Below are positions 20,601 to 31,644 of a DNA stretch of 64,000 nucleotides, one piece after another. A model generated the notes under the pieces. The model made no database searches and had not been told where the DNA came from. It was given only the letters and a program-made list of their open reading frames with translations. The stretch spans positions 18,232,342 to 18,296,341 of the forward strand of contig OX637335.1 of NCBI GenBank assembly GCA_951799405.1. The letters run 5' to 3'. Within the stretch, counting starts at the first letter, position 1; each line of letters opens with the position of its first letter. This stretch comes from Agapetus fuscipes (lineage: Eukaryota; Arthropoda; Insecta; Trichoptera; Glossosomatidae). The position numbers were made by a program, and so were the translations under genes.

Positions 20601-23600
20601 CAAGCACTCCTGGAAAGAAACTCTCCAATGTCAACCGTCGGCCGTGTTAACATAGATTGCTTGATTAATCAAATTATTCAATTAAATACTTACACCAAGC
20701 TCATTAATGATGGCTCCTGTCCTCCATCCGTGTTCCAAGGTCACATCAGCGAGATCGCTGTACGGGTGATCCCCAAAGTACAACACCTGCTCCCCCTGCC
20801 AACCTGTCAAGTCCTGCAGTTGCCTGACTGTGCCCTGAAAGATACAAATCAAAAAATATTGTGCCAAATATTTTAATAAAAGATAACAGTTTCATTGATA
20901 AGGATACAAATCAAGCATACCTTTTGTCAACAACGATACCATTTTGAAAGCACCGATTCTCATCAGATCACCGAAGTTAAGCAACATTGGGCGCGGATGC
21001 TACCTGGATGGGTGACCGCTCAGGTACACCGCGTGTTGTTGGCATCTCTACGACCGGTCCGTAGTCCAGTGGCAGCACTTCGGACTCGTAAATGGAAGGT
21101 TGTAGATTCGAATCCCAGCAGAGCACAAAAAATATACCATTTATATTTCCAACTGTGCTCTTCGCTGGGTTGAAAATTCATAAACCTTTACCAAAGACCG
21201 GTCACTGAAAGGTCCATCCAACCTTACAACAACTGGGTCTTACTAGAGAATTGGCGCTTTCTACAGCGACGACCAAGCTCACAGAAGGCTCTTGAGGTGT
21301 GATACACACAAAAACAGCGCTCACCAAATAAATCATCCTAATATTATTATTATTTATACCTACAGATTTTCCAGTAATAATTTTAGGCCTACACGGCCAG
21401 CTGATGATGCTGGAGAGTTGCGAAGAAGAAGAGAAAGAGAAAATCTTTTGCACCTAATAGAAACCTCATATGCCAAGAAGCAGGCAAATTTCTGGTCCCA
21501 ATTTATAAAAAAATAACAAATGTTATGTTATACCTCATAATAGATGTTGCCCTTCTCCAGTTTAGTCACTTTGTCCCATACATGAGTCCCTGAAGTCTGA
21601 TCAAACACTCTTATTGGTCTGGAGTGATCGGTGAAGAACCTCGGCTTCCTGGCCGACACTATGACCACGTCGAAGAAATCCCGCCAATCATGTCCTACCA
21701 ATAGTTCCATGCCAGCATTCCTGAATTAAAAACATTAATATTTTACTATACATAGTGAAGCAAAATTTGTTTCACAAACTGAAAAGGTTGCTGGATTTAA
21801 CTTTAAAATTTGAGCGAGCTGCTCAAGGCAAATCTGCCAGGATCTCAGACAAGAAGTAGAGGACTCACCAAATTCCAGTGATGATCTGCTTCAAAAAAAC
21901 TGTACAACTTTTTTCACTTTCTGTGGTGACAAAGCTTCGGGACTGCTAGGTAAAATACTTGGAAATATTTTCTCATCGGTTGCTAACGACGGCAATTCCA
22001 TACTAGACTCCGTTTGCTCGCCGAGAAAAATGTGCCAGATTCAAAAATGTTCCGACCTAATTGATTGGTCCGTTCATGCATATAAAATATTCATTCATAT
22101 TAAACTGTGCACCAAGTATAAAACATTTACATAAACTCCCCTCGATCGTGTAAATAAAAAATGTATGGAATATACAACGGCACTCATAGAGAGTGATTTG
22201 GTTTTTATACATTTTTTCAATTTATGCAATCCAGGTGTGTTTTATACTCGGGGTACTGTAAAATGTGTTTATTAATAATCTAAACGATGTAGAAGATATT
22301 GAAAATGTACATACACAAAGTGGTAGGGACTGTTGGTGACCAGGAATAATTTCTTGTCTGCGTTTAACAGCTTATTGAAGTAGATCCTGATCTCCTTGTT
22401 GGGATGGATGTACTCCCGGACATTCTCAGAAACAATGCTGTGCATTATCGGGTGGCAGCTTTTCACAGAATTCTGGAAATTAAAGGCATTTTTTTATTAT
22501 AAGGTAACTCAAACACATTAAAGAAGATTCTGGTTGTTTGAGCAACACTCCAGGAAATATAAACATTGATTTGGGTTAATCAAATAAGAATACTATTTAT
22601 TTCATTTAAAGTCGACTAAAGGATTGATGACACAAACAATTCTAAACGAGACAACCTAACGATGGACCACAGTGATGGACAAAATGGACAAGGATCCCAA
22701 GAAAAAAATATGTCTGTTTTAAATGTTGACCTAAAAGACCAACAGGACTTTTCATAAAGCATTTGGTCCATGGCTGATCTACCGATTATTGATTTTTTGC
22801 ATGGAAAATTCACTGTAGGCTTATGAGGAGCCATGGCTTTACTTAAAAAATTACAAAAAATACAGTGGAGTAAATTTAAATTGAATTCAAGATAATAATT
22901 ATGTTCTCATAGTTTTCTGTTTTTTTTTTCTTAAAGGCTTAATTATTTTACAAATACTCTTTCTATTCTTCTTGTTTACCCTTTTCATATCATAAAAATG
23001 TTTACCCTTTCATATCATAAAAACCAGATTTCACGCTCTTGAGTAGTGTGATAAAACACTTTCTGTAAACAATGTATGTGTGAGAAGAGTACACAGGTAA
23101 AGAAGTATTGTAAGGTCGACTTTACAACAGTAAACAGATTACACTGCCAACAGAGCAACTGTTTAGTTAGCTGATATTTCCATCAAACAATGTTACTATC
23201 ACGCACACTGTGATGTCATGATTGCGTGTGAGAGATATTAAAAATAGTTATTGTATAAAAATAGACAGGTCCGTAGTCCAGTGGTAACACTTCAGACTCA
23301 TGAATGGTGTGTTCGAATCCCGGTGGAGCAAAAAAAATATACCATTTACATTTTCAAAAGTGCTCTTCGCTGGGTTGGGAAATTCATTGCCTTTACCAAA
23401 GACCGGTCCCAAAAGGTCCATTCAGCCTTACAGCAACTGGATCCAGTCTGGCGCTGTGTAGCAATGACGAAAAAACTCCAGAGGGCTCTTGAGGTGTGAT
23501 TGCGCAAGACAACAGCGCTTACTAGATAAATCATTAAAATAATAATAATAAGACTTAAGATTTTTTAAAGAAATGTGTTATCACTCCATTGTGAACGGTA

Positions 23601-25479
23601 CAAAGACATTTGAGATGATTATCAGAATGATATTGTTGACAATATTACGCAAGGAGAACAGTAATACCTATAATAGTATAAATAATAATAATGTTAATGG
23701 AAGTAGCATAGTACTAGTGGCGTGTTTTATTGGTGGCAGGGACCTGACACAATAATTGGAGGTCACTTGTGCCGTGCCGTAACTAGGCAGGAAGCAGGCC
23801 AACTCACTTTAACGTCTCTGAACAATATCTCGGGATGGTAGTCGATGTGATTGCGGATAAACAGCTCGGCCACATTGCACAGGAGGGAGACCTCGGGCAC
23901 GGAGAACAAGTCCGCCAAGTGGATCATCTTAGAGTGGACATCCTGGAATGAAATATCAAGAAAAAAGTAGCACATTTGTACAAAAACAGGTTATTAGGAG
24001 CAACAAAAGGGGCAAATATATTTCAGCTAACATATCGATAATCCATATAAATTAGGACCAACATCCCTTGGAAGGATCAGAAGTGAATCAATCGTCGTAC
24101 TTTTAGCATGTGAAAGCTCCGTCAGAACCGAAGTGAATAAATAAATTGTGTACGATAAATAAACCACACTTTTTATTAAATAGAACCCACTTAAAAACAT
24201 AACAATATTACTTAATGATGAATGAATAACAATACCCTTTCAGTCTTGGAGTGGCCTTCCACATACGCTATGGGTATAATCCTATTCTTGTACAGGCTTA
24301 GAACTTCTTCACTGGACAACGGTGTCAGTCCACGGTAGACGGATCCAAATTGTATTTGCAGAAATGAGTCCAACTTCAGCAAGAGGCCCTTCTCAATGTC
24401 GTAATGTAAACCTCGGACTGCAAAGCCAGGCTTGTAATCCAGCTTTAAGATGTCTGGCGGATACTGAAAACAATAATATTAATTTAACAAATCGGAACAG
24501 CTTACTTAAACCAGTTTTAGGACAGTGAATAGGGTCCTTAACAGTGACGTTTTAGCACTACCAGCACCCTGGGCAAGATTTCCAGAATGGTGGATAGGCG
24601 CCACCTATCCACCATTAAAATCCATACTAAACCCATACAAAGTGGCACCTGTGGCGCCCTGGTCCTTAGCAAGCAATAACAAAAGAATGGCTTGCTATTT
24701 CCTTAACATCCCGGCTGTGTGACATTAGAATTTTTTTTCTCGAGCATTATTATCAATTTGTTATTTAGTGCTGACTCCATTTAGCTAGTTGGGAACAAGG
24801 TAAAAAGCTGACAATATAAAATAGTGTGACGTGTAATAAATTATACAAGAAAAAATAATGACATTCTTTTTTACAACAATGACAGTATTAATAATATCAA
24901 ATTACAGAAATTTAAACAATTACACATAAGTGAGTAGGTAGAAAAATATTTCTAACTTACAACAAATACTTGTTTAAAATATGTTTTTTTTAATTACCTT
25001 GTACTTCTGAACTAGCGTATCCCTTCCAAGATTGTAGAGCAAATAATCAAGAGATTCCTTGTAATCCGCCAAAGTATAATCATAATCAAATCCATATATT
25101 TTGACTTCTTCCAGATCCAACTCGTTGCAGGCAAATACGCCTTGAGGATTCACATCTTGAGGCAACTTTTTAGCTAAAAAAAATACAAAGAAATATTCGA
25201 TAAAATGCAGTTGTATCTTGAGGTTAAGATAATAGCATCCTTAATTATATAATAACAATTATTTTCGCGAACCCTCTCCAGAGAAAAGAAATAAAAATAG
25301 ACCAACTCACATCGGCATTTTAATTTCGTCCTTTTGTACGCCTCGTTTAGGATGTCTTTGGATGAACAGTTTCGCGTGTCAAAACGCAGGGGTCCATTTT
25401 TCCTGAGGGAGGATTTGACGATCGGCACAGAGGTATCGCAAACTTTTAATCCGAAATATCCCGCCCGATGCATTTTCAC
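17627..25479 (-). CDS. NT5DC2/3: 5'-nucleotidase domain-containing protein (NT5DC2/NT5DC3 type), nine exons
   Basis: Exons on the minus strand: 25479-25311, 25173-24998, 24463-24236, 23942-23808, 22472-22315, 21720-21534, 20834-20694, 19365-19214, 17831-17627. All junctions are GT-AG and the phases agree, giving 516 residues, the usual size for the family. The HAD-type nucleophile motif is [11 protein letters not shown] (residues ~80-90); later motifs are [37 protein letters not shown] and [17 protein letters not shown] with the metal-binding Asp cluster. The C-terminus has [20 protein letters not shown] and ends HEYCSYFM. The first ~30 residues are basic and Asp/Glu-poor, compatible with a mitochondrial presequence. 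Family members resemble IMP-specific cytosolic 5'-nucleotidase, but their substrate is poorly known. I cannot decide between the two vertebrate paralogues. Introns carry many SINE and LINE pieces. Confidence 0.95.
17985..18303 (+). pseudogene. LINE C-terminal fragment with 3' UTR and (AAAT)n tail
   Basis: Reads [20 protein letters not shown] and [19 protein letters not shown], the typical C-terminus of a Jockey-like LINE. A short UTR follows, then TAAATAAATAAATAATAAAT. It lies in the last intron of the NT5DC gene, opposite in orientation to it. Confidence 0.75.
18600..18830 (+). pseudogene. LINE C-terminal fragment (CR1/L2-like)
   Basis: Frame reads [12 protein letters not shown] then [20 protein letters not shown] and KTYFFTQ, the widespread RT C-terminal block. 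It ends in ACGGCGCTGATAAAGAAATC plus an ATC repeat, like the related copy at 47045-47285. Confidence 0.75.
18850..18960 (-). pseudogene. LINE reverse-transcriptase fragment
   Basis: Reads [20 protein letters not shown] on the minus strand, the conserved block upstream of a LINE C-terminus. Very short; overlaps one arm of the inverted repeat at 18942-18982. Confidence 0.55.
18942..19181. repeat. Inverted repeat with ~41-base arms
   Basis: Arms 18942-18982 (CATATCGCACGCTTAATCAT...) and 19141-19181 are reverse complements with about one mismatch and one indel, separated by ~158 bases. The right arm lies ~30 bases from the 5' splice site of NT5DC exon 8. Confidence 0.8.
19568..19833 (-). mobile_element. 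SINE-3 copy
   Basis: Minus strand. Head at the high end (plus-strand TTGGCCATAACACCGAC), body GTTGAACCAGGGTCAAAGTT, and the 3' end near TGCAATTCACCAACC preceded by a T-rich tract. Sits in an NT5DC intron. Confidence 0.82.
20005..20140. repeat. Imperfect foldback
   Basis: TGGAAGTCTCATCACCACGG near the left end pairs with CCGTGGTGATAAGACTTCCA near the right end (two mismatches). Non-coding, in an NT5DC intron. Confidence 0.65.
20350..20615 (-). mobile_element. SINE-2 copy
   Basis: Minus strand. Plus-strand landmarks are GGGGCCGGCCTCACGCC, GGGAAATCATTTCTGACATCC and GAACCCAAGCTCCAGCATGG. The tRNA head is partly missing. Lies in an NT5DC intron. Confidence 0.78.
20929..21357 (+). mobile_element. 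SINE-1, full-length composite copy
   Basis: Best complete copy: 5S-like head (20929-21047), tRNA-like segment GGTCCGTAGTCCAGTGGCAG with GATTCGAATCCCAGCAGAGC, body, then GCTCTTGAGGTGTGATACAC and CCTAATATTATTATTATT as the 3' end. In an NT5DC intron, antisense to the gene. Confidence 0.9.
22105..22262. repeat. Possible small terminal-inverted-repeat element
   Basis: CACCAAGTATAAAACA on the left and TGTTTTATACTCGGGG on the right are imperfect inverted repeats ~130 bases apart. This resembles a MITE, but the boundaries are not certain. Confidence 0.4.
23265..23560 (+). mobile_element. SINE-1 copy lacking the 5S head
   Basis: GGTCCGTAGTCCAGTGGTAA, GTGTTCGAATCCCGGTGGAG, the body with TTCGCTGGGTTGGG, and a terminal AAAATAATAATAATAA. 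In an NT5DC intron. Confidence 0.82.
24586..24618. repeat. Short perfect hairpin
   Basis: AATGGTGGATAGG and CCTATCCACCATT are exact reverse complements separated by five bases. In an NT5DC intron. Confidence 0.7.
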
Positions 25480-25917
25480 GGATACAATGAAGACTGAAGT
25501 GAAGTAATCAACACTCCATAGCAGCGCACGTCAAATTAAAATAATGATGCACCATAGACTGCATCCAAGTGCAGAAAACCTAAATAGAATCTAGTGGGGA
25601 ACTGTCAGCAGTTTAACGTCATATTAGTTTGGCTATTCTTCTATAGATGTCGCTTTACGCGCTGAAAATAAGTACCCGCTGAAATAGGAATAACGACAAT
25701 ATTTTTTATTGAAAACGAACAATAAAAACCAAATTTATGGAGTCTGCACAAGTATCAGACGATAAAATTGTGAAGTCACTAAATAGGTTTATTGGGGCGA
25801 ACTAATATTTTTTTATTGGTTGACGTGGATTTTGATCACATTTATTTTGATTTTGAACTTTTTGAAAAATCGAATGAGTCATTTTTTATATTTTTTTTCT
25901 AACAGACAGACGCAACT
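25480..25917. other. 5' flank of the NT5DC gene
   Basis: Upstream of the NT5DC start codon. It should contain its promoter and 5' UTR, but no TATA box or initiator can be singled out. Confidence 0.4.
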
Positions 25918-26125
25918 AAGCTACACATATAGTGTAACGTCTTGCCGCGTTATCCCCGAAGGAGTCGCATATGGCGAGTGAATCTATATATTTTTACAGG
26001 TAAAGGGGCTGGCCTTATACCAACCACTTCAGTGAAGTGGGGGGTTTCCCAGCTCCCGAGGGGGCGAAACCCGAGCTCTCGGCATAGAATGCAAGCACTC
26101 TACTAACTGAGCTATCGACTGGACA
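25918..26125 (-). mobile_element. SINE-2 copy
   Basis: Minus strand. Plus-strand CTACACATATAGTGTAACGT at the low end and CTGAGCTATCGACTGG (tRNA-like head) at the high end. Its middle section is shortened. Confidence 0.82.
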
Positions 26126-26180
26126 CTTTTTTCAGTTGATCTCTCAACTAAAAAAAGTAACTTCTAGATACCTACTTACC

Positions 26181-26400
26181 ACCCAGATAGCATTTTAAAC
26201 TTGCATCTGACTTGCAACAAGTTTGATGTGTCAAAAGTGAAGGCTTGCTGCAAGTTCGCCATGGCAAGTATATACACTTGAGGCAAGTTTGAATCAAACT
26301 TTCTAGTTTCCCAGCAACAAGCTTGCAGGAACTTTGTCATAACAAAGTTCCCGCAAGCTTGTTATGACAAATTTGCCAAATGTTTGCTTCTGCAAATCAT
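26181..26400 (+). repeat. Terminus of a CCCAGATAGCA transposon
   Basis: Starts CCCAGATAGCATTTTAAACT and carries several direct and inverted AACTTGC/GCAAGTTTG motifs. A matching inverted terminus lies at 31440-31644. Confidence 0.6.
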
Positions 26401-26529
26401 ATACATTTTTTTATAATATTTAAAAAAAACAAAATTAGAATAAAAAGATAAAATATTTTAATTTTATTTTATTTACAGTTCGCTTATAGTAGTAACAAAG
26501 TTTTATAATAATCACATCATCATCATCAT

Positions 26530-26835
26530 TGGCACGACCTCCCTCAGCAACCGCTGCCACCGCTGTCTATCCAACGTCTTCCTCCTCCAACCCCACTGCA
26601 CGACAATCCGCCACGACTTCATCCAGCTATCTTGAACGTGGTCTTCTCACTGTCCGCCGTCCCTCCGGGTTCGTCATTACAATCGTCTTCTCCAGGCTAT
26701 GATGGTCTAATTGCTGAATGTGCCCCAGCCAATGCAGTCTGTTGACCTTTATTGAGCGGACCACATCAGCGTCCTGGTACAGCTTATACAATTCGGAGTT
26801 ATATCTTCTTCGCCATGTTTCTAGTCACACTCAGG
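26530..26835 (-). pseudogene. LINE polyprotein C-terminal fragment
   Basis: Minus strand reads TWRRRYNSELYKLYQDADVV, then RSIKVNRLHWLGHIQQLDHH, followed by NPEGRRTVRRPRSR. This is the common RT C-terminal block of an arthropod LINE. It ends in a GAT-repeat tail at ~26517-26530. Confidence 0.8.
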
Positions 26836-26904
26836 TACATTATTCCCCTAGCCCCGTTGCTTTGTCTCTCGGCTCTGTAACAAAAAAACAAGGATATTTT
26901 TAGT

Positions 26905-28849
26905 AATTATATTTTGAAACCATACGGAGTGAATGGAGCTCTACTCAATGCGGTGCATGCGAACTATGAGAATAGTATGGCTTGCATTCGTATTGATGGT
27001 GAGTATAGTGAATGGTTTGAAGTTTTTAAGGGTGTAAGGCAAGGATGTGTGATGAGCCCATGGCTATTTAACATAGTCATGGACAAGTGTGTTCGAGATG
27101 CTAGACTTGATGATTGTGGATTAATGATAGGAGAGAGCAAAGTAAGCGTTCTACTGTATGCGGATGATGCAGTCCTTGTATCTGATTCAGCAGTGGAATT
27201 GCAAATGATGCTGTCTAGATTGAACGAAGCTTTGAAAGGTAATAATTTGAAGTTGAATGCAAGAAAGACGAAAGTTTTGATTTTTGAAAGAGATGATGAA
27301 AATATGAATTATGATTTTATTTATTTTTTATTTATTTATTTATTTATAAATTCACGACACTTAGTGCCTTTTACAAACCATACTAAAAATAGTGTTATAA
27401 ATACAAGAGTAAGTAAAAAGTATAAAATGAAACAACAAATATATCAGAACTACAATTGAAAACTATCCGGGATAAAAAGTAACATAAAACAAAATAATGA
27501 TTACATAAGTAGGTATTAATACTTTAAAAAAAAAATAGAGAGATGAGATAAAAAAACAAGAGAAAAGACAGTTTATGAATGTATAAATAGTAAGCAGAAA
27601 TTAGAAGTAAGTAGCTGAATATAAAACCACAATTAAAAATAGATTGAAAAAAAATTATAAATACCTATATATGAAAGTAAAATGAAACAAATAAACACAA
27701 TAACAAAAACTATATAAAAATAAGAATAAAAATCAAAGTTACTATTTAGAGAAAAAATATAAATCAAAAATCAAAAGAAATATACAAGCAACAGAAATAA
27801 AAACATTATTCATCCAAAAAGTACCTCAACAGACCAGCTCTATACCTATCAAAGTTATTGTTGGGTGGGTCAAAGTCTAGTGTACAGGTATTACCACTAC
27901 GTTGAAGGCGATTTATGCAACTGTTATATTGTGCATTTGTATTGGAAGCTACAGGGCGATAAGGAATAATGTGTCGTGATCCTTGACGAGGGATTAAAAA
28001 ATTTAACTCGCCCAGCAACGACGGACAGTCTATAAGTCCATTTTTTATTTTATAAAGGGTCAACAAGTCAATGATTTTGCGTCTTTCCAGTAAATTATTT
28101 AATTTAAGAAAAGAGTTCAAAAGGATGGGATCAAAATTAGAAATAAGAATTTTAAGCTTGTAATTTATAATTTTCAAGAATTTAATGTGAATTTTAAAAT
28201 TAATGGAATGAATGTTGATGTTGTAAATGAGTTTGTATATTTGGGAAGTAAGTTTGAAAAAGATGGAAGAATGGCCGGTGAATTTGAAAGAAGAATAATG
28301 AAAGGCAGGTGTGTACTGGGTGCGACCGCTTGCATCGCCAGGAACCAAAATCTCTCAAAAAATGTTAGATTGGCGGTGCACGGTGGTATACTAGTGCCAA
28401 CCTTGATGTATGGAAGTGAAGCCTGGACGGTGAGTGAAAGGGAAATTAGTAAAGTCCATACAGTAGAAATGGACTATCTAAGAAGTATGATTGGGAAAAA
28501 ACGAAGTGACAGGGTGAGGAATGATTTTGTAAGAGAAGAATGTGGTGTAAGGGAAAGTGTGAAAGTGAAGATTAAAAGAAGTATGTTAAGATGGTTCGGG
28601 CATTTGGAGAGAATGAGTGATGAAAGATTGACGAAGAAAGTATATGTTGCTAGAATAGATGGATGTCGTGGTAGAGGAAGACCGAGAAAAGTATGGAAGG
28701 ATCAAATCTCTGAAATAGCGAATGACTGGGATATCCAGAGTCATAATAAAAGGAGGACTTGTATGAAAAAGATTATGACTCTGGATGAAATGAAAGAAGT
28801 ATGCAAGGACAGGAAGAAGTGGTGGCTAATCTGCAATGTTGATTTCTAA
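26905..28849 (+). pseudogene. LINE-A reverse transcriptase, split
   Basis: The first part carries GVRQGCVMSPWLFNIVMD and VSVLLYADDAVLVSD, with YADD as the catalytic aspartate pair. The second part carries VNEFVYLGSKF, LMYGSEAWTVSEREI, MLRWFGHLERMSDERLTKK and GRGRPRKVWKDQISEIA, and ends in RKKWWLICNVDF. The two parts are colinear around the LINE-B insertion. Endonuclease and ORF1 are missing. The protein would copy LINE-A RNA and, by tail recognition, perhaps other RNAs that share its 3' end. Confidence 0.9.
27310..28186 (-). mobile_element. LINE-B, 5'-truncated copy inserted in LINE-A
   Basis: Minus strand. C-terminal coding at ~27806-28180 (LLERRKIIDLLTLYKIKNGL ... NFLIPRQGSRH), homologous to 7134-7516, followed by an A-rich 3' UTR and a (TTTA)n tail at 27310-27345. 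Possible imperfect duplication AATATGAATT / AATGTGAATT at the junctions. Confidence 0.88.
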
Positions 28850-29479
28850 TGTTGGTGTATTCATTTGCTACATTTTTTGCATAGGAAAATTTTGACTTTT
28901 TTTGTATAGATTTCTTTGTAAGGTTTTGTTTTTTTTTATATTTTAATGTAATTTATTATTCATTCATATTCCTTGACTTATAGGTTGGTATGAGGCTGAC
29001 CACCCATACTGTAAAAAATGGTTCACTTTGCCAATGTCACCCCTGTTTCAGGGAAGGTCGGCAAAAGTTGTGGGGCTTATGTTCATTTGAGGTTTGGATT
29101 TTATTTGTAAGTACACATTCAGCATTTGTAAGCGCGAACTACACTTGTTGGTTTGTGGGCATACATTTGAGAGCTTTAAATGAATATATCCTTGCAACTT
29201 AGATTATAGATTATAGATAGATATTACAAATCATTTATAATTAAGAATGTAATATACACTCAGTACTGATTTCATTATAAACAGTTTTAATTTTCTTTTT
29301 AGAAATTTGTTCCACGGTACTCCGTTTTCTTAGAAATTATTAAAGCAAATATTATAAAATACCAAGATCGGATTGCCCTGTAAGGAGTTATTTATGGAAA
29401 CACATAAAAATATAATATCCGATGAATAAATTGTAACTGTGTACTTATTTTTATTGCAAATAGGATGATACTTCTTTAT

Positions 29480-29937
29480 GGAGTCAGACGCTACACAATT
29501 TTTGCCCAGTGTCGCGCAGCTTTCACCGCTCTATCGTTACCCTCTATTAGGTCGGCCAGTGTGCAGCTTGTTGGGCAGGCCGAACAGATCCGAAGATGAT
29601 CCATGAACTGTTGGGCTCCGCATTCACAGAGCGTGGTGCCATCTTGATGTAAGATTGCCCAGGTCATCATGTTACAATGCGCTCTGCCAACACCCGTTCT
29701 CAACCTGTTTAGGGCCCTCCATAGAGACTACTCACGATCCTGTCCAGGTGGGAGCTTCTCGCTCGGCTGCACAAAGTTATCAGGTCGCTCCAAATTCCAC
29801 AGACACAGTCTCTCCCACGCCAGCTCCATAGTCAATCGGTGCACAGAGCTCAAGAAACTGTGACGCCACAATGTCCAAAAAGGCAGTGCTGTAGATTCTT
29901 CAGGGATTTTTGTTGTCAACCCTCGAGGCCTCAAGGG
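29480..29937 (-). pseudogene. LINE polyprotein C-terminus with CCHC-like block, amber-interrupted
   Basis: Minus strand. LERPDNFVQPSEKLPPGQDR is followed in frame by a stop codon, then SLWRALNRLRTGVGRAHCNM and LCECGAQQFMDHLRICSACP. The region from the LNRLRTG motif on matches the zinc-ribbon-like end of insect LINE polyproteins. Apart from the amber codon the frame is intact. Confidence 0.8.
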
Positions 29938-29994
29938 AGAGGAACTGAAACAAGTGTAATAACAATCAGTAACTGTTGGGTGTTCTTTGAAGCT

Positions 29995-30075
29995 TCTAAA
30001 TAAATCTTGAGGTATGATTCACACTAAAACAGCGCTCATCAAAGAAATTATCCCCATATTATTATTGTTATCCGG
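29995..30075 (+). repeat. SINE-1 3'-end fragment
   Basis: ATCTTGAGGTATGATTCACAC, AACAGCGCTCATCAAA and a terminal CCCATATTATTATTGTTAT match the SINE-1 end. Confidence 0.7.
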
Positions 30076-30114
30076 GGCTTAGTTTCCCTAGCCACGGACA
30101 TCATATTATATTAT

Positions 30115-30370
30115 AAGTCTAATCTAATCTAAGCTGCAAAGATATATATCATTTAAGATTTATATTAAATGCATTCCCACAAGCAGATATGTATAATTTC
30201 GCGCTAACACATGCCGCATGTGGACCTACAATATAAAAACCCAATCTCAAATGAACATAAGCCTTGCAACTCTTGCCGTCCTTCCCTGAAACAGGGGTGA
30301 CATTGGCAAAGTGAACCAATTTTTTATAGTATGGGTGGTCAGCCGCATAACAACCTATAAGTCAAGGAAC
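30115..30370 (-). repeat. LINE-A 3'-tail copy
   Basis: Complete reverse-strand tail: CTAATCTAAGCTGCAAAGAT at the low end to AACCTATAAGTCAAGG at the high end. Confidence 0.87.
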
Positions 30371-31439
30371 TGTACTGCCAGTTTTACAGGCCAGTTTTGT
30401 AGTTTTGTTTGGTTTTGTTTGGCCCAGGCCAGTTTTACAGGTTTTACTGCCAGGAATAAGTACTGCCAGTTTTATCAACACACATCAAATGGCTTCATCG
30501 AACTAATTTTGCAACTTATTTTCACAGAATATGTCACATTTAGGTTACAAACAACTTTGCTGAAATTTACTTTCAAATTTTTACGTGAAAATATTTGAAA
30601 TAAATAAAAACGTAAGTTCAAAAAGTTAGTGCCAAAATCTAGATAATACACATTTCTTATTTCTACAAAAAGTACATCAAACACGTCCTACTAAGTATTC
30701 AAAAGGAAATAGTTTTACATACCTGGTAAATATGATGTAGGAACAGCATGCCGAAACATTTTAAAAGACGTAAGTACATTACTAATCGTCAAATAAACAC
30801 GTATCTGATTCCTTTAACTTCCGTATTGAAACAATGAGGTACATAACAAAGGCGACTGGACATTATAAAACGCAAAATAACAAAAATGTAAGAAATTCAC
30901 AAAGCGAGCTCGTATACAAATAATGGCGGCCGGCCACCCGCCACACGCGGTCGCGTGGGGGTAGGGATACCAGATGAAAAATTTAAAATTCCTGACAAAA
31001 AGCCTAATTTCCATAGAAAGTCCTGACATTTTGTTGCAAACGTAATTAAACACTGCGTACTTACTTAATAAGTACAAAGCTAAAGCATAAACAAATATTT
31101 CAAACTAACTTGTGTTTCAAATATTTTTCTATGCTTTGACTATTAAAAAATTGAAAAGTCCTGATACTTCCGAAATCCGGTCGCAATCCCGACAAGAGCC
31201 TATAAATCCTGACGTATGGCAGCCCTACGTGGGGGGTCTCTCGTGACGTCATTTCAAAGTTGTTTGAGAAACAGCCACAGAGAGAGTAAAATTCAGAAAT
31301 AATGTTGCCAAAACCAAAATATGCCCAAAGATTTCTAGGCATGCGCGTCACAATCTGTCAACTCGTGTCTGATCAGTGCTGCCGCTGGGAAAAAAGTCGC
31401 GAGATTTAAAAAAAGCAAAATAGCAAAATCGATAAAACG
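30371..31439. other. No recognised gene
   Basis: Contains a short repeated GGCCAGTTTTACAGG-like segment at ~30380-30475 and several chance open frames on both strands. No domain or element end was recognised. Confidence 0.45.
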
Positions 31440-31644
31440 GCAACACTGCTAATCGTATTTTTGACAGCCCGTCACGCAAGTTTGTATCAAACAAAAAGCA
31501 AACTTGTTTATTCATATTTGAAACATGATGCAAAATGCAAGCTTGCAGCAATATTGCAATAAACTTATTTTGTCATATTTGACATGACAATGTAAAATCA
31601 AGTACAAATCAAACTTGCAGCAAACTGACCTGCTATCTGGGCAA
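31440..31644 (-). repeat. Opposite terminus of a CCCAGATAGCA transposon
   Basis: Ends TGCTATCTGGGC and carries internal GCAAGTTTG/CAAACTTG motifs like those at 26181-26400, in inverted orientation. Confidence 0.55.

Larger units (their letters stand above)
26905..29215 (+). mobile_element. LINE-A, longest copy, interrupted by LINE-B
   Basis: RT coding at 26905-27309, interruption 27310-28186, RT/C-terminal coding at 28187-28849, then the 3' UTR and family tail to 29215 (CCTTGACTTATAGGTTGG ... TTGCAACTTAGATTATAG). It links the dispersed ~240-base tail seen throughout the window to a coding LINE. The 5' end is truncated near 26905. Confidence 0.9.

Noticed and set aside
26514..26530. CRISPR-like or regulatory repeat (ATC repeats)
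   Set aside because: A simple trinucleotide tail of a LINE insertion; no spacers, and the DNA is eukaryotic.
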